Shown here in pieces: positions 1 to 9,171 of a stretch of DNA of 64,000 nt. Origin of the DNA: Elioraea sp. (lineage in GTDB: Bacteria; Pseudomonadota; Alphaproteobacteria; Acetobacterales; Acetobacteraceae); assembly GCF_022842375.1 (NCBI RefSeq), contig NZ_JALHPR010000017.1:30582-94581 (forward strand). Reading direction: 5' to 3'. The notes below the pieces were generated by a model. It worked only from the letters and a program-made list of their open reading frames with translations, was not told the DNA's origin and made no database searches. Position 1 is the first letter of the stretch. The number at the start of each line of letters is the position of its first letter. A program made the translations under genes and the position numbers.

Positions 1-50
1 GCCCATCGCCACGAGCCTTGCCGCAAACGACGCGGGAAGGAAACGGGGCG

Positions 51-1871
51 ATGGGCGAGCACGGCGGCCAGCACAGCAGTGGCAAGGGCGGCAACGGCGC
101 GACACGGCGGCTTCGCTCGCGCGAGTGGTTCGACGATCCGCACGACCCGGCCATGACCGCCCTCTACATCGAGCGCTACCTGAACTACGGGCTGACGCGG
201 GAGGAGCTGCAATCCGGCCGCCCCGTCATCGGCATCGCCCAGACGGGCTCCGACCTCGCACCGTGCAACCGCCACCACCTCCAGCTCGCCAGCCGGGTGA
301 GGGACGGCATCCGTGACGCGGGCGGGCTGCCGATCGAGTTCCCGATCCACCCGATCCAGGAAACCGGCAAGCGCCCCACGGCGGCGCTTGACCGTAACCT
401 CGCCTATCTCTCCCTCGTCGAGGTGCTGCACGGCTACCCGATCGACGGCGTGGTTCTCACCACCGGCTGCGACAAGACCACGCCCGCCTGCCTGATGGGC
501 GCTGCGACCGTGAACATCCCGAGCTTGGTTCTCTCCGGCGGGCCGATGCTCGATGGCTGGTGGAATGGGCGCCTCGCCGGTTCCGGCACGGTGATCTGGG
601 AGGCGCGGAAGTTGCTCGCCAAGGGCGAGATCACGGTCGCGCAGTTCATGGACATCGCCGCAAGCTCCGCCCCCTCGGCCGGGCACTGCAACACGATGGG
701 CACCGCACTCAGCATGAATTCGCTGGCCGAGGCGCTGGGCATGAGCCTGCCCGGCTGTGCCGCCATCCCCGCGCCATACCGGGAGCGCGGGCAGATGGCC
801 TACGAGACGGGGCGGCGGATCGTGGCGATGGTGCACGAGAACCTGCGACCATCGGATGTCATGACGCGCGCGGCGTTCGAGAACGCCATCGTCGTTGCCT
901 CCGCCATCGGCGCCTCCTCGAACTGCCCGCCGCACATCATCGCCATCGCCCGCCACATGGGGGTGGAGCTCACGATCGAGGATTGGCAGGGCGTCGGCGC
1001 CGACGTGCCGCTGCTGGTCGATTGCCAGCCGGCTGGTCGCTGGCTCGGCGAGAAGTTCCACCGCGCGGGCGGCATCCCCGCCGTGATGCGCGAGCTTCAC
1101 GCCGCCGGCCGCCTCCATGGCGGGGCGATGACGGTGAGCGGCCGGACGGTGGCCGAGAACCTCTCCGCCGTGGCCGAGCCGGATCGTGACGTCATCCGCG
1201 CCTATGCCGCGCCGATGAAGGAGAACGCGGGCTTCGTCGTGCTGTCGGGCAACCTGTTCGACAACGCGGTGATGAAGGTGAGCGTGATCGACCCCGAGTT
1301 CCGCTCGCGCTTCCTTTCCGACCCCGACGCACCCGACGTGTTCGAGGGCAAGGCCATCGTGTTCGAGGGGCCGGAGGATTATCACGCGCGGATCGAGGAC
1401 CCCGCGTTGGGCGTCGATGCCCGCTCGATCCTCGTGATCCGGAATTGCGGACCGGTCGGCTATCCGGGCTCTGCCGAGGTGGTGAACATGCAGCCGCCGG
1501 CAGCACTCATGAAGCAGGGCGTGAACGCGCTGCCGACGATGGGTGACGGGCGGCAGAGCGGCACGTCGGGTTCACCGTCGATCCTCAACATCTCGCCCGA
1601 GGCAGCGGTGGGCGGTGGCCTGGCACTGCTGCGGACGGGGGATCGCGTGCGCCTCGACCTCAAGGCACGCCGCGTCGATGTGCTGTTGCCGGAAGTCGAG
1701 CTCGCCGCCCGCCGCGCGGCGTGGACGGCCCCTGACCTCGACCACAAGACGCCGTGGGAGGAGATCTATCGGTCGAGCGTCGGCCAGCTCGGCACCGGCG
1801 CCTGCCTCGAGCCCGCGACGCTCTACCTCAACATCGTCGAGGAGCGTGGGGAGAGCCGGCACAGCCACTGA
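51..1871 (+). CDS. IlvD/Edd-family sugar-acid dehydratase
   Basis: A 606-aa member of the IlvD/Edd Fe-S dehydratase family, which removes water from 2,3-dihydroxy acids. Three cysteines sit where the [2Fe-2S] ligands lie in this family: C72 (LAPCNRHH), C140 (TTGCDKTTPAC) and C213 (AGHCNTMGT). The N-terminus (REWFDDPHDPAMTALY, then YLNYGLTREELQSG) resembles arabinonate/xylonate-type dehydratases more than biosynthetic IlvD, so a sugar-acid substrate such as L-arabinonate is likelier than a branched-chain amino-acid precursor. The exact substrate cannot be read from sequence. The ATG at 51 is preferred over an in-frame TTG at 18 because a GGGAAGG ribosome site lies about 10 bases upstream. No sugar kinase, aldolase or regulator is next to it. 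Confidence 0.9.
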   Translation: MGEHGGQHSSGKGGNGATRRLRSREWFDDPHDPAMTALYIERYLNYGLTREELQSGRPVIGIAQTGSDLAPCNRHHLQLASRVRDGIRDAGGLPIEFPIHPIQETGKRPTAALDRNLAYLSLVEVLHGYPIDGVVLTTGCDKTTPACLMGAATVNIPSLVLSGGPMLDGWWNGRLAGSGTVIWEARKLLAKGEITVAQFMDIAASSAPSAGHCNTMGTALSMNSLAEALGMSLPGCAAIPAPYRERGQMAYETGRRIVAMVHENLRPSDVMTRAAFENAIVVASAIGASSNCPPHIIAIARHMGVELTIEDWQGVGADVPLLVDCQPAGRWLGEKFHRAGGIPAVMRELHAAGRLHGGAMTVSGRTVAENLSAVAEPDRDVIRAYAAPMKENAGFVVLSGNLFDNAVMKVSVIDPEFRSRFLSDPDAPDVFEGKAIVFEGPEDYHARIEDPALGVDARSILVIRNCGPVGYPGSAEVVNMQPPAALMKQGVNALPTMGDGRQSGTSGSPSILNISPEAAVGGGLALLRTGDRVRLDLKARRVDVLLPEVELAARRAAWTAPDLDHKTPWEEIYRSSVGQLGTGACLEPATLYLNIVEERGESRHSH

Positions 1872-1892
1872 CGGGGCGGCCGGCACGGTGAT

Positions 1893-1932
1893 CGTCATCG
1901 TGCTGCAATGAAACTGCCATCGCCGCTTCATC
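1893..1932 (+). promoter_or_regulatory. candidate PhoB box upstream of the phn-type transporter
   Basis: Four 7-mers occur at exact 11-base spacing: TCGTCAT (1893), CTGCAAT (1904), CTGCCAT (1915) and GCTTCAT (1926). Against the PhoB consensus CTGTCAT they match 5, 5, 6 and 4 of 7 positions. The array lies 49 bases before the start of the transporter operon. Induction by phosphate limitation is the inference; binding is not shown. Confidence 0.6.
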
Positions 1933-1980
1933 AGACGGCGACACACTCCCGCCCGCAACATGCTCATGGGAGTGCTTGGC

Positions 1981-2862
1981 ATGACGATCGCCCTGCCGCG
2001 CCGGCTCGTCCTCGGCGCCTTCGCCGCAGCCCTGGCCACGGGAGCGCAGGCCCAGCCGCAGGCCACGATCGGCTTCGCCGTCACCGACGTGGCGGGCCTC
2101 GAAACCCTCCAGCGCGAGTGGACCGCGTTCAAGGACGAATTCGAGCGCATCACCGGCCTCGGCATGCGCTTCTTCCCGGTGAACAACCGCACCGCCGCCG
2201 TTGAGGCGCTGAGCGCGCGGCGGATCGACTTCGTGCTGACGGGCCCCGCCGAATACGTGGTGTTCCGCGTGCGCACCGAGGCGGTGCCGGTGGTGATCTT
2301 CTCGCGGCCCGATTACTTCGCCTCCGTCGTCGTGCGCGCCGACAGCCCGTTCCAGGCGCTGGCCGACCTGAAGGGCAAGCGCGTCGGCTTCGGCAGCACC
2401 GGCTCGACCAGCCGGCATCTCGCACCGATGCAGGTCTTCGCCGATTACGGCCTCGACCCGCGGCGCGACATCCAGCCGGTGAACCTCTCGACGTCGGTGC
2501 TGCTCGAAAGCCTCCGCCGCGGCGACATCGCCGGCGCGGGGATGAACCATTTCGATGTCGCGCGCATCCGCGCGCAGCACACCGATGTCAGCTACCGCGT
2601 GATCGGCCGTGGCCGCGACCTGCCCGACGATGTGCTGATCGCCGGCAAGCACGTTCCGGCCGAAGTGGTCGAGCGTGTGCGCCGCGCCTTCGTCGACCAG
2701 TCCGACGCGCTGGTGAAGGCCGTGATGGCGGGCGGCGGCGAGAACCGGAAGTATGACGGGATGCGCTTCCTGCACACGGTGAAGTACGAGGATTTCAACT
2801 ACGTCCGCGCCATGTACCGCACCATCGGCCAGGCGCAGTTCAGCGAGTTCCCCGGGAATTGA
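1981..2862 (+). CDS. PhnD-like phosphonate/phosphate ABC transporter substrate-binding protein
   Basis: A 293-aa periplasmic binding protein of the PhnD/TauA fold. It starts with a signal peptide (PRRLVLGAFAAALATGAQA, cleavage predicted after A24), then IGFAVTD and the motif-rich core FVLTGPAEYVVF, LKGKRVGFGSTGSTS and NHFDVAR, typical of ligand binding to phosphonate, phosphite or phosphate. Upstream in-frame ATGs at 1960 and 1966 exist, but the ATG at 1981 has GGGAG at 1968-1972, eight bases away, and gives a normal signal peptide. It is first in a D-C-E operon behind a candidate Pho box. Ligand identity (phosphonate, phosphite, phosphate) is open, since no phn lyase or ptx genes are in the window. 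Confidence 0.85.
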   Translation: MTIALPRRLVLGAFAAALATGAQAQPQATIGFAVTDVAGLETLQREWTAFKDEFERITGLGMRFFPVNNRTAAVEALSARRIDFVLTGPAEYVVFRVRTEAVPVVIFSRPDYFASVVVRADSPFQALADLKGKRVGFGSTGSTSRHLAPMQVFADYGLDPRRDIQPVNLSTSVLLESLRRGDIAGAGMNHFDVARIRAQHTDVSYRVIGRGRDLPDDVLIAGKHVPAEVVERVRRAFVDQSDALVKAVMAGGGENRKYDGMRFLHTVKYEDFNYVRAMYRTIGQAQFSEFPGN

Positions 2863-3659
2863 CGACGGCGACGCTTGCCGCCGACGCAGCCGCGCCCGCG
2901 GCGCGGAAGGCTGACCGGGGGCCGGTGGCAATCGCGGCAACGGGCATCGCCAAGCGCTTCGGCGCGGGGCCTGCGGTGCTTGAGGATGTCGACCTCACGG
3001 TGCATCGCGGCGAGGCCGTGGCGCTGATCGGGGCGAACGGGGCGGGGAAGTCCACGCTGCTGCGCTGCCTGCTGCGCCTGGTCGAGCCTGATGCCGGCGA
3101 GGTGCTGGTGCTCGGCGAGCGCATCGGGGCGCTCTCGCCGCGCGCGCTCCGCCGCGTGCGCACGCGCGTCGGCTTCGTGTTCCAGAAGCACAACCTGGTG
3201 CCGCGCCTTTCGGTGCTGAGCAACGTGGTGCATGGCGCTCTCGGCCGCGCCGGGCTCGCCGCGATGCACCACGCGACGGCACCGGCAACGCTGCGGGCCG
3301 AGGCGCTTGCCTCGCTCGACCGCGTGGGCCTTGCCCATCTGGCGCGCCAGCGGGCTGATACGCTCTCTGGCGGGCAGAGCCAGCGTGTGGCGATCGCGCG
3401 CGCGCTGATGCAGCGCCCCGATGCGCTGTTCGCCGACGAACCCGTCGCCAGCCTCGACCCCGCGGCAGGCGAGGAGGTGATGACGCTGTTCTCGGGCCTC
3501 GCCCGCGAGGCGGGGCTGACGCTGCTGTTCACGACGCACAACATGGCGCATGCGCTCGGCCACGCTGACCGCGTGATCGGGCTTCGCGCCGGGCGCATCG
3601 CGATCGACGCGCGCGCAGCCCCAGCCCTCGCGCCGCAGCTGGAGCGGTTTTTTGACTGA
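2859..3659 (+). CDS. PhnC-like ABC transporter ATP-binding protein
   Basis: A 266-aa ABC ATPase that powers the phosphonate/phosphate-type importer. Walker A is GANGAGKST (residues 58-66), the Q-loop is VFQKHNLVPRLS, the signature is LSGGQSQRVAIARAL, Walker B is ALFADEPVASLDP and the H-loop is TTHNMAHAL. Length and the VFQKHNLV Q-loop fit PhnC. The start is a TTG overlapping the stop of the binding-protein gene (TTGA at 2859-2862), so translation is probably coupled. The first 25 residues are Ala-rich and may be dispensable. Confidence 0.88.
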   Translation: MTTATLAADAAAPAARKADRGPVAIAATGIAKRFGAGPAVLEDVDLTVHRGEAVALIGANGAGKSTLLRCLLRLVEPDAGEVLVLGERIGALSPRALRRVRTRVGFVFQKHNLVPRLSVLSNVVHGALGRAGLAAMHHATAPATLRAEALASLDRVGLAHLARQRADTLSGGQSQRVAIARALMQRPDALFADEPVASLDPAAGEEVMTLFSGLAREAGLTLLFTTHNMAHALGHADRVIGLRAGRIAIDARAAPALAPQLERFFD

Positions 3660-4461
3660 CGCGCGAGCGCTCGAAGCCGCCGGCCTCCCGGCGCGGTTCG
3701 ACAGGCCGGGCATGCTCGCCTTCCTGCTCTGGGTGGCAGCACTTGCCCTCGTCGTCTCGTCGTTTAACGGCGTCGGCTTCTCGGCGGCGGAATTCGTCAA
3801 GGGCCTGCCGCAGATGGGCCGCTTCGCCGCCGGCCTGTTCCCGCCGAGCCTAGACCGGATCGAGCCGGTGCTCTGGTCGCTGCTCGAAACATTCCAGATG
3901 GCGATCGCAGGCACCGTGATCGGCGTCATCCTGTCGGTTCCCTTCGCCATCCTCTCCGCGCGACGCCTTTCGCCGCACCCCGTCGTGCAGTGGTTGGCGC
4001 GCGCGCTCGTCTCGCTGTTCCGCACGGTGCCTGACCTGATCTGGGCACTGTTCTTCGTCGTCACCGTCGGCCTCGGCCCGTTCGCGGGAACGCTGGCGCT
4101 GATCGTCGACACGGTCGGGTTCTGCGGCCGCTTCTTCGCCGAGGCGATGGAGGAGGCCGATCGCGGGCCCCAGGAGGCGTTGTCCGCGCTCGGCGCGCGC
4201 AAGGGTGCCATCATCGCCTGCGCGGTGCTGCCGGCCGCGTTGCCGAGCATGATCGCGACCAGCCTGTTCAGCCTGGAGAAGGCCACGCGCTCCTCCGTCG
4301 TGCTCGGCCTGGTCGGGGCCGGTGGCATCGGCATGGAGCTCGAGGTCGCGCTGACCTTCTTCAACTATCCGGAGGCAGCGACGATCATCCTCGCGATCTT
4401 CGTTCTCGTGCTGATCGTGGAGCAGCTGTCGGGGATGTTCCGCCGGCGGATCATCACGTGA
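3652..4461 (+). CDS. PhnE-like ABC transporter permease
   Basis: A 269-aa inner-membrane permease with a BPD_transp_1 domain. There are about six hydrophobic segments, and the cytoplasmic EAA-type loop (EADRGPQEALSALGARKG, near residues 163-180) contacts the ATPase. The FRTVPDLIWALFF segment is characteristic of PhnE. It begins at a TTG eight bases inside the end of the ATPase gene, with GGAG at 3641-3644 as ribosome site. It completes the D-C-E importer. Its stop overlaps, tail to tail, the stop of the aldo/keto reductase gene on the other strand. Confidence 0.87.
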   Translation: MTDARALEAAGLPARFDRPGMLAFLLWVAALALVVSSFNGVGFSAAEFVKGLPQMGRFAAGLFPPSLDRIEPVLWSLLETFQMAIAGTVIGVILSVPFAILSARRLSPHPVVQWLARALVSLFRTVPDLIWALFFVVTVGLGPFAGTLALIVDTVGFCGRFFAEAMEEADRGPQEALSALGARKGAIIACAVLPAALPSMIATSLFSLEKATRSSVVLGLVGAGGIGMELEVALTFFNYPEAATIILAIFVLVLIVEQLSGMFRRRIIT

Positions 4462-5464
4462 GGCGTGGTACGCGACCCTCCAGCGGATAGGCAGGGTCGT
4501 TGTAGCCTGGTGTCGAGGGGTGGCCCGCCGGCACCAGGCGATCGACCAGCGCCTCATCCTCGGCCGTCAGCGTGACGGCGAGCGCGCCCGCGTACTCGTC
4601 CCACTGATCGAGCGTGCGTGGGCCCGCGACGACGCCGGTGACCAGGTGGTTATTGAGCAGCCAGGCGAGCGCGAACTGCCCCGGCGTCGCGCCCTTCGCC
4701 TCGGCGCGCTCGGCGAACTTCTCCGCGATGTCCAGGCTCTCGGGCCGCCACTCGGTTTCCATCATCCGCTTGTCGCGGCGGGCGGCGCGCGAGCCCTCGG
4801 GCGGGGTGACGTTGGCGCGGTACTTCCCCGTCAACACCCCGCGCGCGAGCGGCGAATAGGGGAACACGCCAAGGCCCAGATGCGCGCAGGCGGGCAGGTG
4901 CTCGACCTCCACCATGCGGTTCAGCGCGTTGTAGAGCGGCTGGCTGACGATGGGCCGATCGATGCCCGCGAGATCACACAGGCGGCAGAGCTCCGCCACA
5001 CGCCAGGCGCGCCAGTTCGACACGCCGACGTAACGTACCTTGCCCGCACGGATCACGTCCGCCAGCGCATGCACGGTCTCGGCGAAAGGCGTCGCGTGGT
5101 CCTCCTTGTGGAGGTAGAGAACGTCGATCACGTCGGTGCCGAGGCGGCGCAGGCTTGCCTCCACCTCAGCGATGATGTGCCGGCGCGACAGCCCGCGCGC
5201 GTTGGGGCCCGTGCCGGTCGGGTTCGCGAGCTTGGTCGCCAGCACCCACCAGGAGCGGTTGGCGGCGATCGCGCGGCCAACGATCTCCTCAGACCGCCCC
5301 TCCGTGTAGGTGTTGGCGGTGTCGATGAAGTTCACGCCGTTCTCGCGGGCGCGGGCGACGATCCTCACGCTCTCGGCCTCATCCGTCGCGCCGCCGAACA
5401 TCATCGTGCCGAGACAGAGCGGAGAGACCATCAGGCCGCTGCGGCCAAGCTTGCGGTACTCCAT
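4454..5464 (-). CDS. aldo/keto reductase
   Basis: A 336-aa NADPH-dependent oxidoreductase of the AKR superfamily (TIM barrel). The start MEYRKLGRSGLMVSPLCLGT is typical. The catalytic tetrad is visible: Asp in NFIDTANTY with Tyr a few residues on, Lys in LATKLANPTG and His in VLYLHKEDH. The frame is open well upstream into pepT, but the ATG at 5464 has GGGAG eight bases before it and matches the family start. It follows pepT by 14 bases, so it is probably the last gene of the rpmI-to-pepT transcript. The substrate is unknown; this type usually acts on small aldehydes. Confidence 0.88.
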   Translation of the reverse strand: MEYRKLGRSGLMVSPLCLGTMMFGGATDEAESVRIVARARENGVNFIDTANTYTEGRSEEIVGRAIAANRSWWVLATKLANPTGTGPNARGLSRRHIIAEVEASLRRLGTDVIDVLYLHKEDHATPFAETVHALADVIRAGKVRYVGVSNWRAWRVAELCRLCDLAGIDRPIVSQPLYNALNRMVEVEHLPACAHLGLGVFPYSPLARGVLTGKYRANVTPPEGSRAARRDKRMMETEWRPESLDIAEKFAERAEAKGATPGQFALAWLLNNHLVTGVVAGPRTLDQWDEYAGALAVTLTAEDEALVDRLVPAGHPSTPGYNDPAYPLEGRVPRLT

Positions 5465-5478
5465 CGCGGTCGCTCCCG

Positions 5479-6717
5479 TCACCGCTGCGCCCAGAGCTCG
5501 GCGAGCTTCAGGCACACGCGGGCCGATTCCTGCATGTCCTGCACGCTGATCCACTCGCGCGGGCCGTGGATCTCCTGCATGCCGGTGAAGATGTTCGGCG
5601 TGGGAAGGCCCATCTCGGTGAAGCGCGAACCATCGGTACCGCCGCGGATGGGCACGAAGTTCGGCGTGATGCCGCAGGCCTCGTAGGCCGCCTTTGCGAC
5701 ATCCACGGGCGTCATGTCGTTCTCGAGCCAGTAGCGCATGTTGCGATACTGTTCCGTGATGGTGCAGGTGATGCGCGCGCGCGGCTCGGTCGCCGCCACC
5801 GCCTCGCACACTTTCCGCAGCATCGCCCCGCGCGCCGCCAGCCCCTCGCGCTCGAAATCGCGGAGGATGATGGTGAGCTCGGCATGGGCAGCGCTCCCGC
5901 CGGCGAAGGCGACGTGCCAGAAGCCCTGGCGGCCCTCCGTCACCTCCGGCGTCGCGGTCGCCTGAGGCAGCGTGTCGATGATCCGCGCCATCAGGTGCAG
6001 CGCGTTCACGAGCTTGCCCTTGGCCCAGCCCGGATGGACCGAGACGCCATCGATCACGATCTTCGCCATGTCGGCGGAGAAGGTCTCGTAGACGAGCTCG
6101 CCACGATCGGCCCCGTCGAGCGTGTAGGCGACGGCTGCGCCGAGTGCCTTCGGAAGCTCCGGGTTCACGCCGCGGCCGATCTCCTCGTCGGGCGTGAAGC
6201 AGAGGCGGAGCGTGCCGTGTGCGATGCCGGGCCGGGCGAGCAGGTGTTTCGCCACCGCCATGATGATGGCTACCCCCGCCTTGTCGTCGCCGCCCAGCAG
6301 CGTCGTGCCGGAGGCGGTGACGATGTCATCGCCCGTGCGCGCGGCGAGGTAGGGCAGCTCGGTGGGCGAGAGCACCTGCGTCGGGTCGTCGGGCAGCGTG
6401 ATGTCGCCGCCGTTCCAGCGACGGTGGACGATCGGCTTCACGCCAGCACCGGTGAATTGCGGCGTCGTATCGACGTGGGCGCAGAGCGCGATGGTCGGCG
6501 CGTCAGCGACCGTGCCCGGCACCGTCGCGAGCAGCGCGCCATAGGGGGTGAGGGTCACGTCCTCGGCCCCCATGGCGGTGAGCTCGCCTTCGAGCAGGTG
6601 CAGCAGGTCATACTGCTTCGCGGTCGAGGGCGCGGTGGGGGAGGCAGCGTCGCTCTCGGTATCGATGCGGCAGTAGCGGACGAGCCTGTCCTCTAGCTCA
6701 GCCGTGAAATCGACCAT
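5479..6717 (-). CDS. pepT: peptidase T (tripeptide aminopeptidase)
   Basis: A 412-aa cytosolic M20B metallopeptidase that removes the N-terminal residue from tripeptides. Metal-site motifs are present: CAHVDTTPQFTG, LLGGDDKAGVAIIM, FTPDEEIGRGV (catalytic Glu pair) and TLDGADRGEL, plus RGGTDGSRF near the C-terminus. The length matches the family. The start has GGGAGGG just upstream. It lies 21 bases downstream of pheT on the same strand, so it is likely co-transcribed with the phenylalanyl-tRNA synthetase genes. Confidence 0.93.
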   Translation of the reverse strand: MVDFTAELEDRLVRYCRIDTESDAASPTAPSTAKQYDLLHLLEGELTAMGAEDVTLTPYGALLATVPGTVADAPTIALCAHVDTTPQFTGAGVKPIVHRRWNGGDITLPDDPTQVLSPTELPYLAARTGDDIVTASGTTLLGGDDKAGVAIIMAVAKHLLARPGIAHGTLRLCFTPDEEIGRGVNPELPKALGAAVAYTLDGADRGELVYETFSADMAKIVIDGVSVHPGWAKGKLVNALHLMARIIDTLPQATATPEVTEGRQGFWHVAFAGGSAAHAELTIILRDFEREGLAARGAMLRKVCEAVAATEPRARITCTITEQYRNMRYWLENDMTPVDVAKAAYEACGITPNFVPIRGGTDGSRFTEMGLPTPNIFTGMQEIHGPREWISVQDMQESARVCLKLAELWAQR

Positions 6718-6738
6718 GCATCCCTCCCGTTTTGCTGC

Positions 6739-9171
6739 TTAGCCGCGCAGGACCGCCCCCGTCGCCTTGGCCACGGCCGCGATCACCTTCTGGCCCACCG
6801 CGTCGATCTCGGCCTCCGTAAGCGTGCGCTCGCGCGGCTGCAGCGTCACGGCGATGGCGAGGCTCTTCTTCCCCTCGCCGATCGCTGGGCCGCGGAACAC
6901 GTCGAACAGCGCCACGCTCTCGATCAGCACACGCTCGGCCCCCTTGGCGGCGCGCAGCACGGCATCGGCGGCCACATCCTCGGCCACCACGAAGGCGAAG
7001 TCGCGCACCAGCGGCTGGAAGGCCGACAGGCTCGGGTTGCCGCGGCGCTTCTTCTTCGGCTCCGGCACCCCCAGGAGGTCAAGCTCGAACGCAGCGACGG
7101 GGCCCGGGAGATCGAGCGCGGCAAGCACGCGCGGATGCAGCTCGCCGAACGTGCCGAGGATGGTCTTCGGCCCGAAGCGCAGCGTGCCTGAACGGCCAGG
7201 GTGGAACCAGGCGGGCGCATCGGCCGTCACCTGCACGGCATCGAGGTTCATGCCAAGCGCGGAAAGAACCGCCAGCGCATCGGCCTTCGCGTCCATCGCA
7301 TCGGGGCTGCGCGCGGGCGCTGCCCAGTGCCGTGGCGAGGCGCCGGCGCGAAGCCCGGTGGCCGCCAGCGTCTGCTCACCCGATTCCCCGCCCGAGAACA
7401 CGGGGCCCGTCTCGAACAGCGCGACCTCGGCCAGGCCGCGCGCTGCGTTGCGCGCGGCGGCGGCGGCGAGGTTGGGGATGATCGAGGGGCGCATCGCATC
7501 GAGGTCGGATGCGATGGGGTTGGCGAGCATGCGCGCATCGTCGCCGCCGCCGAAAAGCTGCGCGGTCGCGCGCGGCATGAAGCTGAAGCTCACCGCCTCG
7601 ACCATGCCGCGGCCGGCCAGCACGCGGCGCGCGGCGATCGCGCGGCCCATCGCCGGGGTCACGGCAACCGCCGGCACGGTGCGCGCCCGGCCATCGGCAT
7701 CGGTCAGCGGCGGCATCGGCGCCGGCGTGATGGTGTCGAGGCCGATGATGCGAAGCACCTCCTCGATCAGGTCGTACTCTGCCTGCGGATCCGGCTCGCC
7801 CGCGCAATCGTTGCGCCATGAGGGAACCGCGACGACGAGCTTCTCCGCATCGCGCGCGGTCGCGCGGAAGCCGAGGCGATCGAGGATGCGCACCACCTCA
7901 TCGGGCGGAACGTCATGCCCGCCGAACGAGGCGAGGCGGGCGAGGCGCAGCGTCGCGGTGCGATGCCAGGCGGGCTCGCCGCCCGCGCGCACGACCTCCG
8001 AGGCTTCGCCGCCGCAGAGATCGAGGATCATCCGCGTCGCGGCCTCGGTCGCTGCTTCCATCAGCCCGGCATCGATGCCGCGTTCGAAACGATAGCGCGC
8101 ATCGGTCTGTGTGCCGAGGCGGCGGCCGGAATTGGCGATCGCCACGGGGTCGAACAGCGCGACCTCGAGGAACACCTCGGTCGTCGCCTCCGAACACCCC
8201 GTGCTCTCGCCGCCGACGATGCCGGCGAGCGCGAGCGCACCCGAGGCATCGGCGATCACCGTGTCGGCCTCCGTCGCCGTCACGTCGCGGCCATGCAGCC
8301 CGGCGAAGGTCTCACCCCTGCCTTGGCGCATCGTCAGCGTGCCGCCGGAGAGCTTGCCGGCATCGAACACGTGCAGCGGGCGGCCGATGTCGAAGGTGAA
8401 GAAGTTGGTGATGTCGACCAGCGCCGAGATCGGGCGGAGCCCGATGCTCTCCAGCCGCCGGCGCAGCCATTCCGGTGACGGACCGTTTGTCACGCCGCGG
8501 AAGTGGCGGCCGAGCACGAAGGGGCAGGCCGGTGTCTCGGTCACCCAGCGCAAGGGACTCGCGTGGGACGCCGGCACCGCGGGCGCCGACCATGGCTTCA
8601 GCGTGCCGAGTCCCGCTGCGGCAAGGTCGCGCGCGATGCCGCGCACCGAGAGCGCATCGCCGCGGTTGGGCGTGACGGCGATCTCGATCACGGGGTCGTC
8701 GAGCCCTGCCCAGGTGACGTAGGGAACCCCGACGGGCGCATCCTCCGGCAGGTCGACGATGCCGGAATGATCCTCGCCGAGCCCCATCTCGCGCGCCGAC
8801 AGCAGCATGGCCTCGGAAGCCTCGCCGCGGATCGCGCCGGCCTTCAGCGTGATGCCCGTGCCGGGAATGAACGCGCCGGGGAGGGCCACCACGGCCTTCA
8901 TCCCCGTTCGCGCGTTCGGCGCGCCGCACACCACGTTCAGGATGCGGCCATCGCCGCCATCGACGCGGCACACGCGAAGCCTGTCAGCGTTCGGGTGCTG
9001 CTTCGCCTCCACCACGTGCGCGATGCGGAACGCGCCAAGTGCTGCGGCACGATCCTCCACCCCCTCGACCTCGAGGCCGATCTGCGACAGCGCTGTGGAG
9101 ATGCGCTCGACCGACGCGTCGGTGTCGAGATGCGTCTTCAGCCAGGACAGCGTGAACTTCATCTCAGGCAA
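6739..9171 (-). CDS. pheT: phenylalanyl-tRNA synthetase beta subunit
   Basis: An 810-aa beta chain of the alpha2-beta2 enzyme that charges tRNA-Phe. The domain order is normal: an N-terminal EMAP-like tRNA-binding domain (about residues 40-150, HPNADRLRVCRVDGG and VVCGAPNARTGMKAV), B3/B4 editing domain (about 210-400), B5, catalytic-like core and a C-terminal FDX-ACB anticodon-binding domain (PLVRDFAFVVAEDV to the end). It overlaps the end of pheS by eight bases, so the two are translationally coupled and made in equal amounts. Confidence 0.97.
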   Translation of the reverse strand: MPEMKFTLSWLKTHLDTDASVERISTALSQIGLEVEGVEDRAAALGAFRIAHVVEAKQHPNADRLRVCRVDGGDGRILNVVCGAPNARTGMKAVVALPGAFIPGTGITLKAGAIRGEASEAMLLSAREMGLGEDHSGIVDLPEDAPVGVPYVTWAGLDDPVIEIAVTPNRGDALSVRGIARDLAAAGLGTLKPWSAPAVPASHASPLRWVTETPACPFVLGRHFRGVTNGPSPEWLRRRLESIGLRPISALVDITNFFTFDIGRPLHVFDAGKLSGGTLTMRQGRGETFAGLHGRDVTATEADTVIADASGALALAGIVGGESTGCSEATTEVFLEVALFDPVAIANSGRRLGTQTDARYRFERGIDAGLMEAATEAATRMILDLCGGEASEVVRAGGEPAWHRTATLRLARLASFGGHDVPPDEVVRILDRLGFRATARDAEKLVVAVPSWRNDCAGEPDPQAEYDLIEEVLRIIGLDTITPAPMPPLTDADGRARTVPAVAVTPAMGRAIAARRVLAGRGMVEAVSFSFMPRATAQLFGGGDDARMLANPIASDLDAMRPSIIPNLAAAAARNAARGLAEVALFETGPVFSGGESGEQTLAATGLRAGASPRHWAAPARSPDAMDAKADALAVLSALGMNLDAVQVTADAPAWFHPGRSGTLRFGPKTILGTFGELHPRVLAALDLPGPVAAFELDLLGVPEPKKKRRGNPSLSAFQPLVRDFAFVVAEDVAADAVLRAAKGAERVLIESVALFDVFRGPAIGEGKKSLAIAVTLQPRERTLTEAEIDAVGQKVIAAVAKATGAVLRG

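Noticed and set aside
2799..4364. A 521-codon minus-strand open frame across the transporter genes
   Set aside because: The transporter genes on the other strand have Walker and EAA motifs. The minus translation is Ser/Arg-rich noise.
5465..5809. A 115-residue N-terminal extension of the aldo/keto reductase
   Set aside because: It is an out-of-frame reading of the pepT 3' end. The family starts at MEYRKLG with its own ribosome site.
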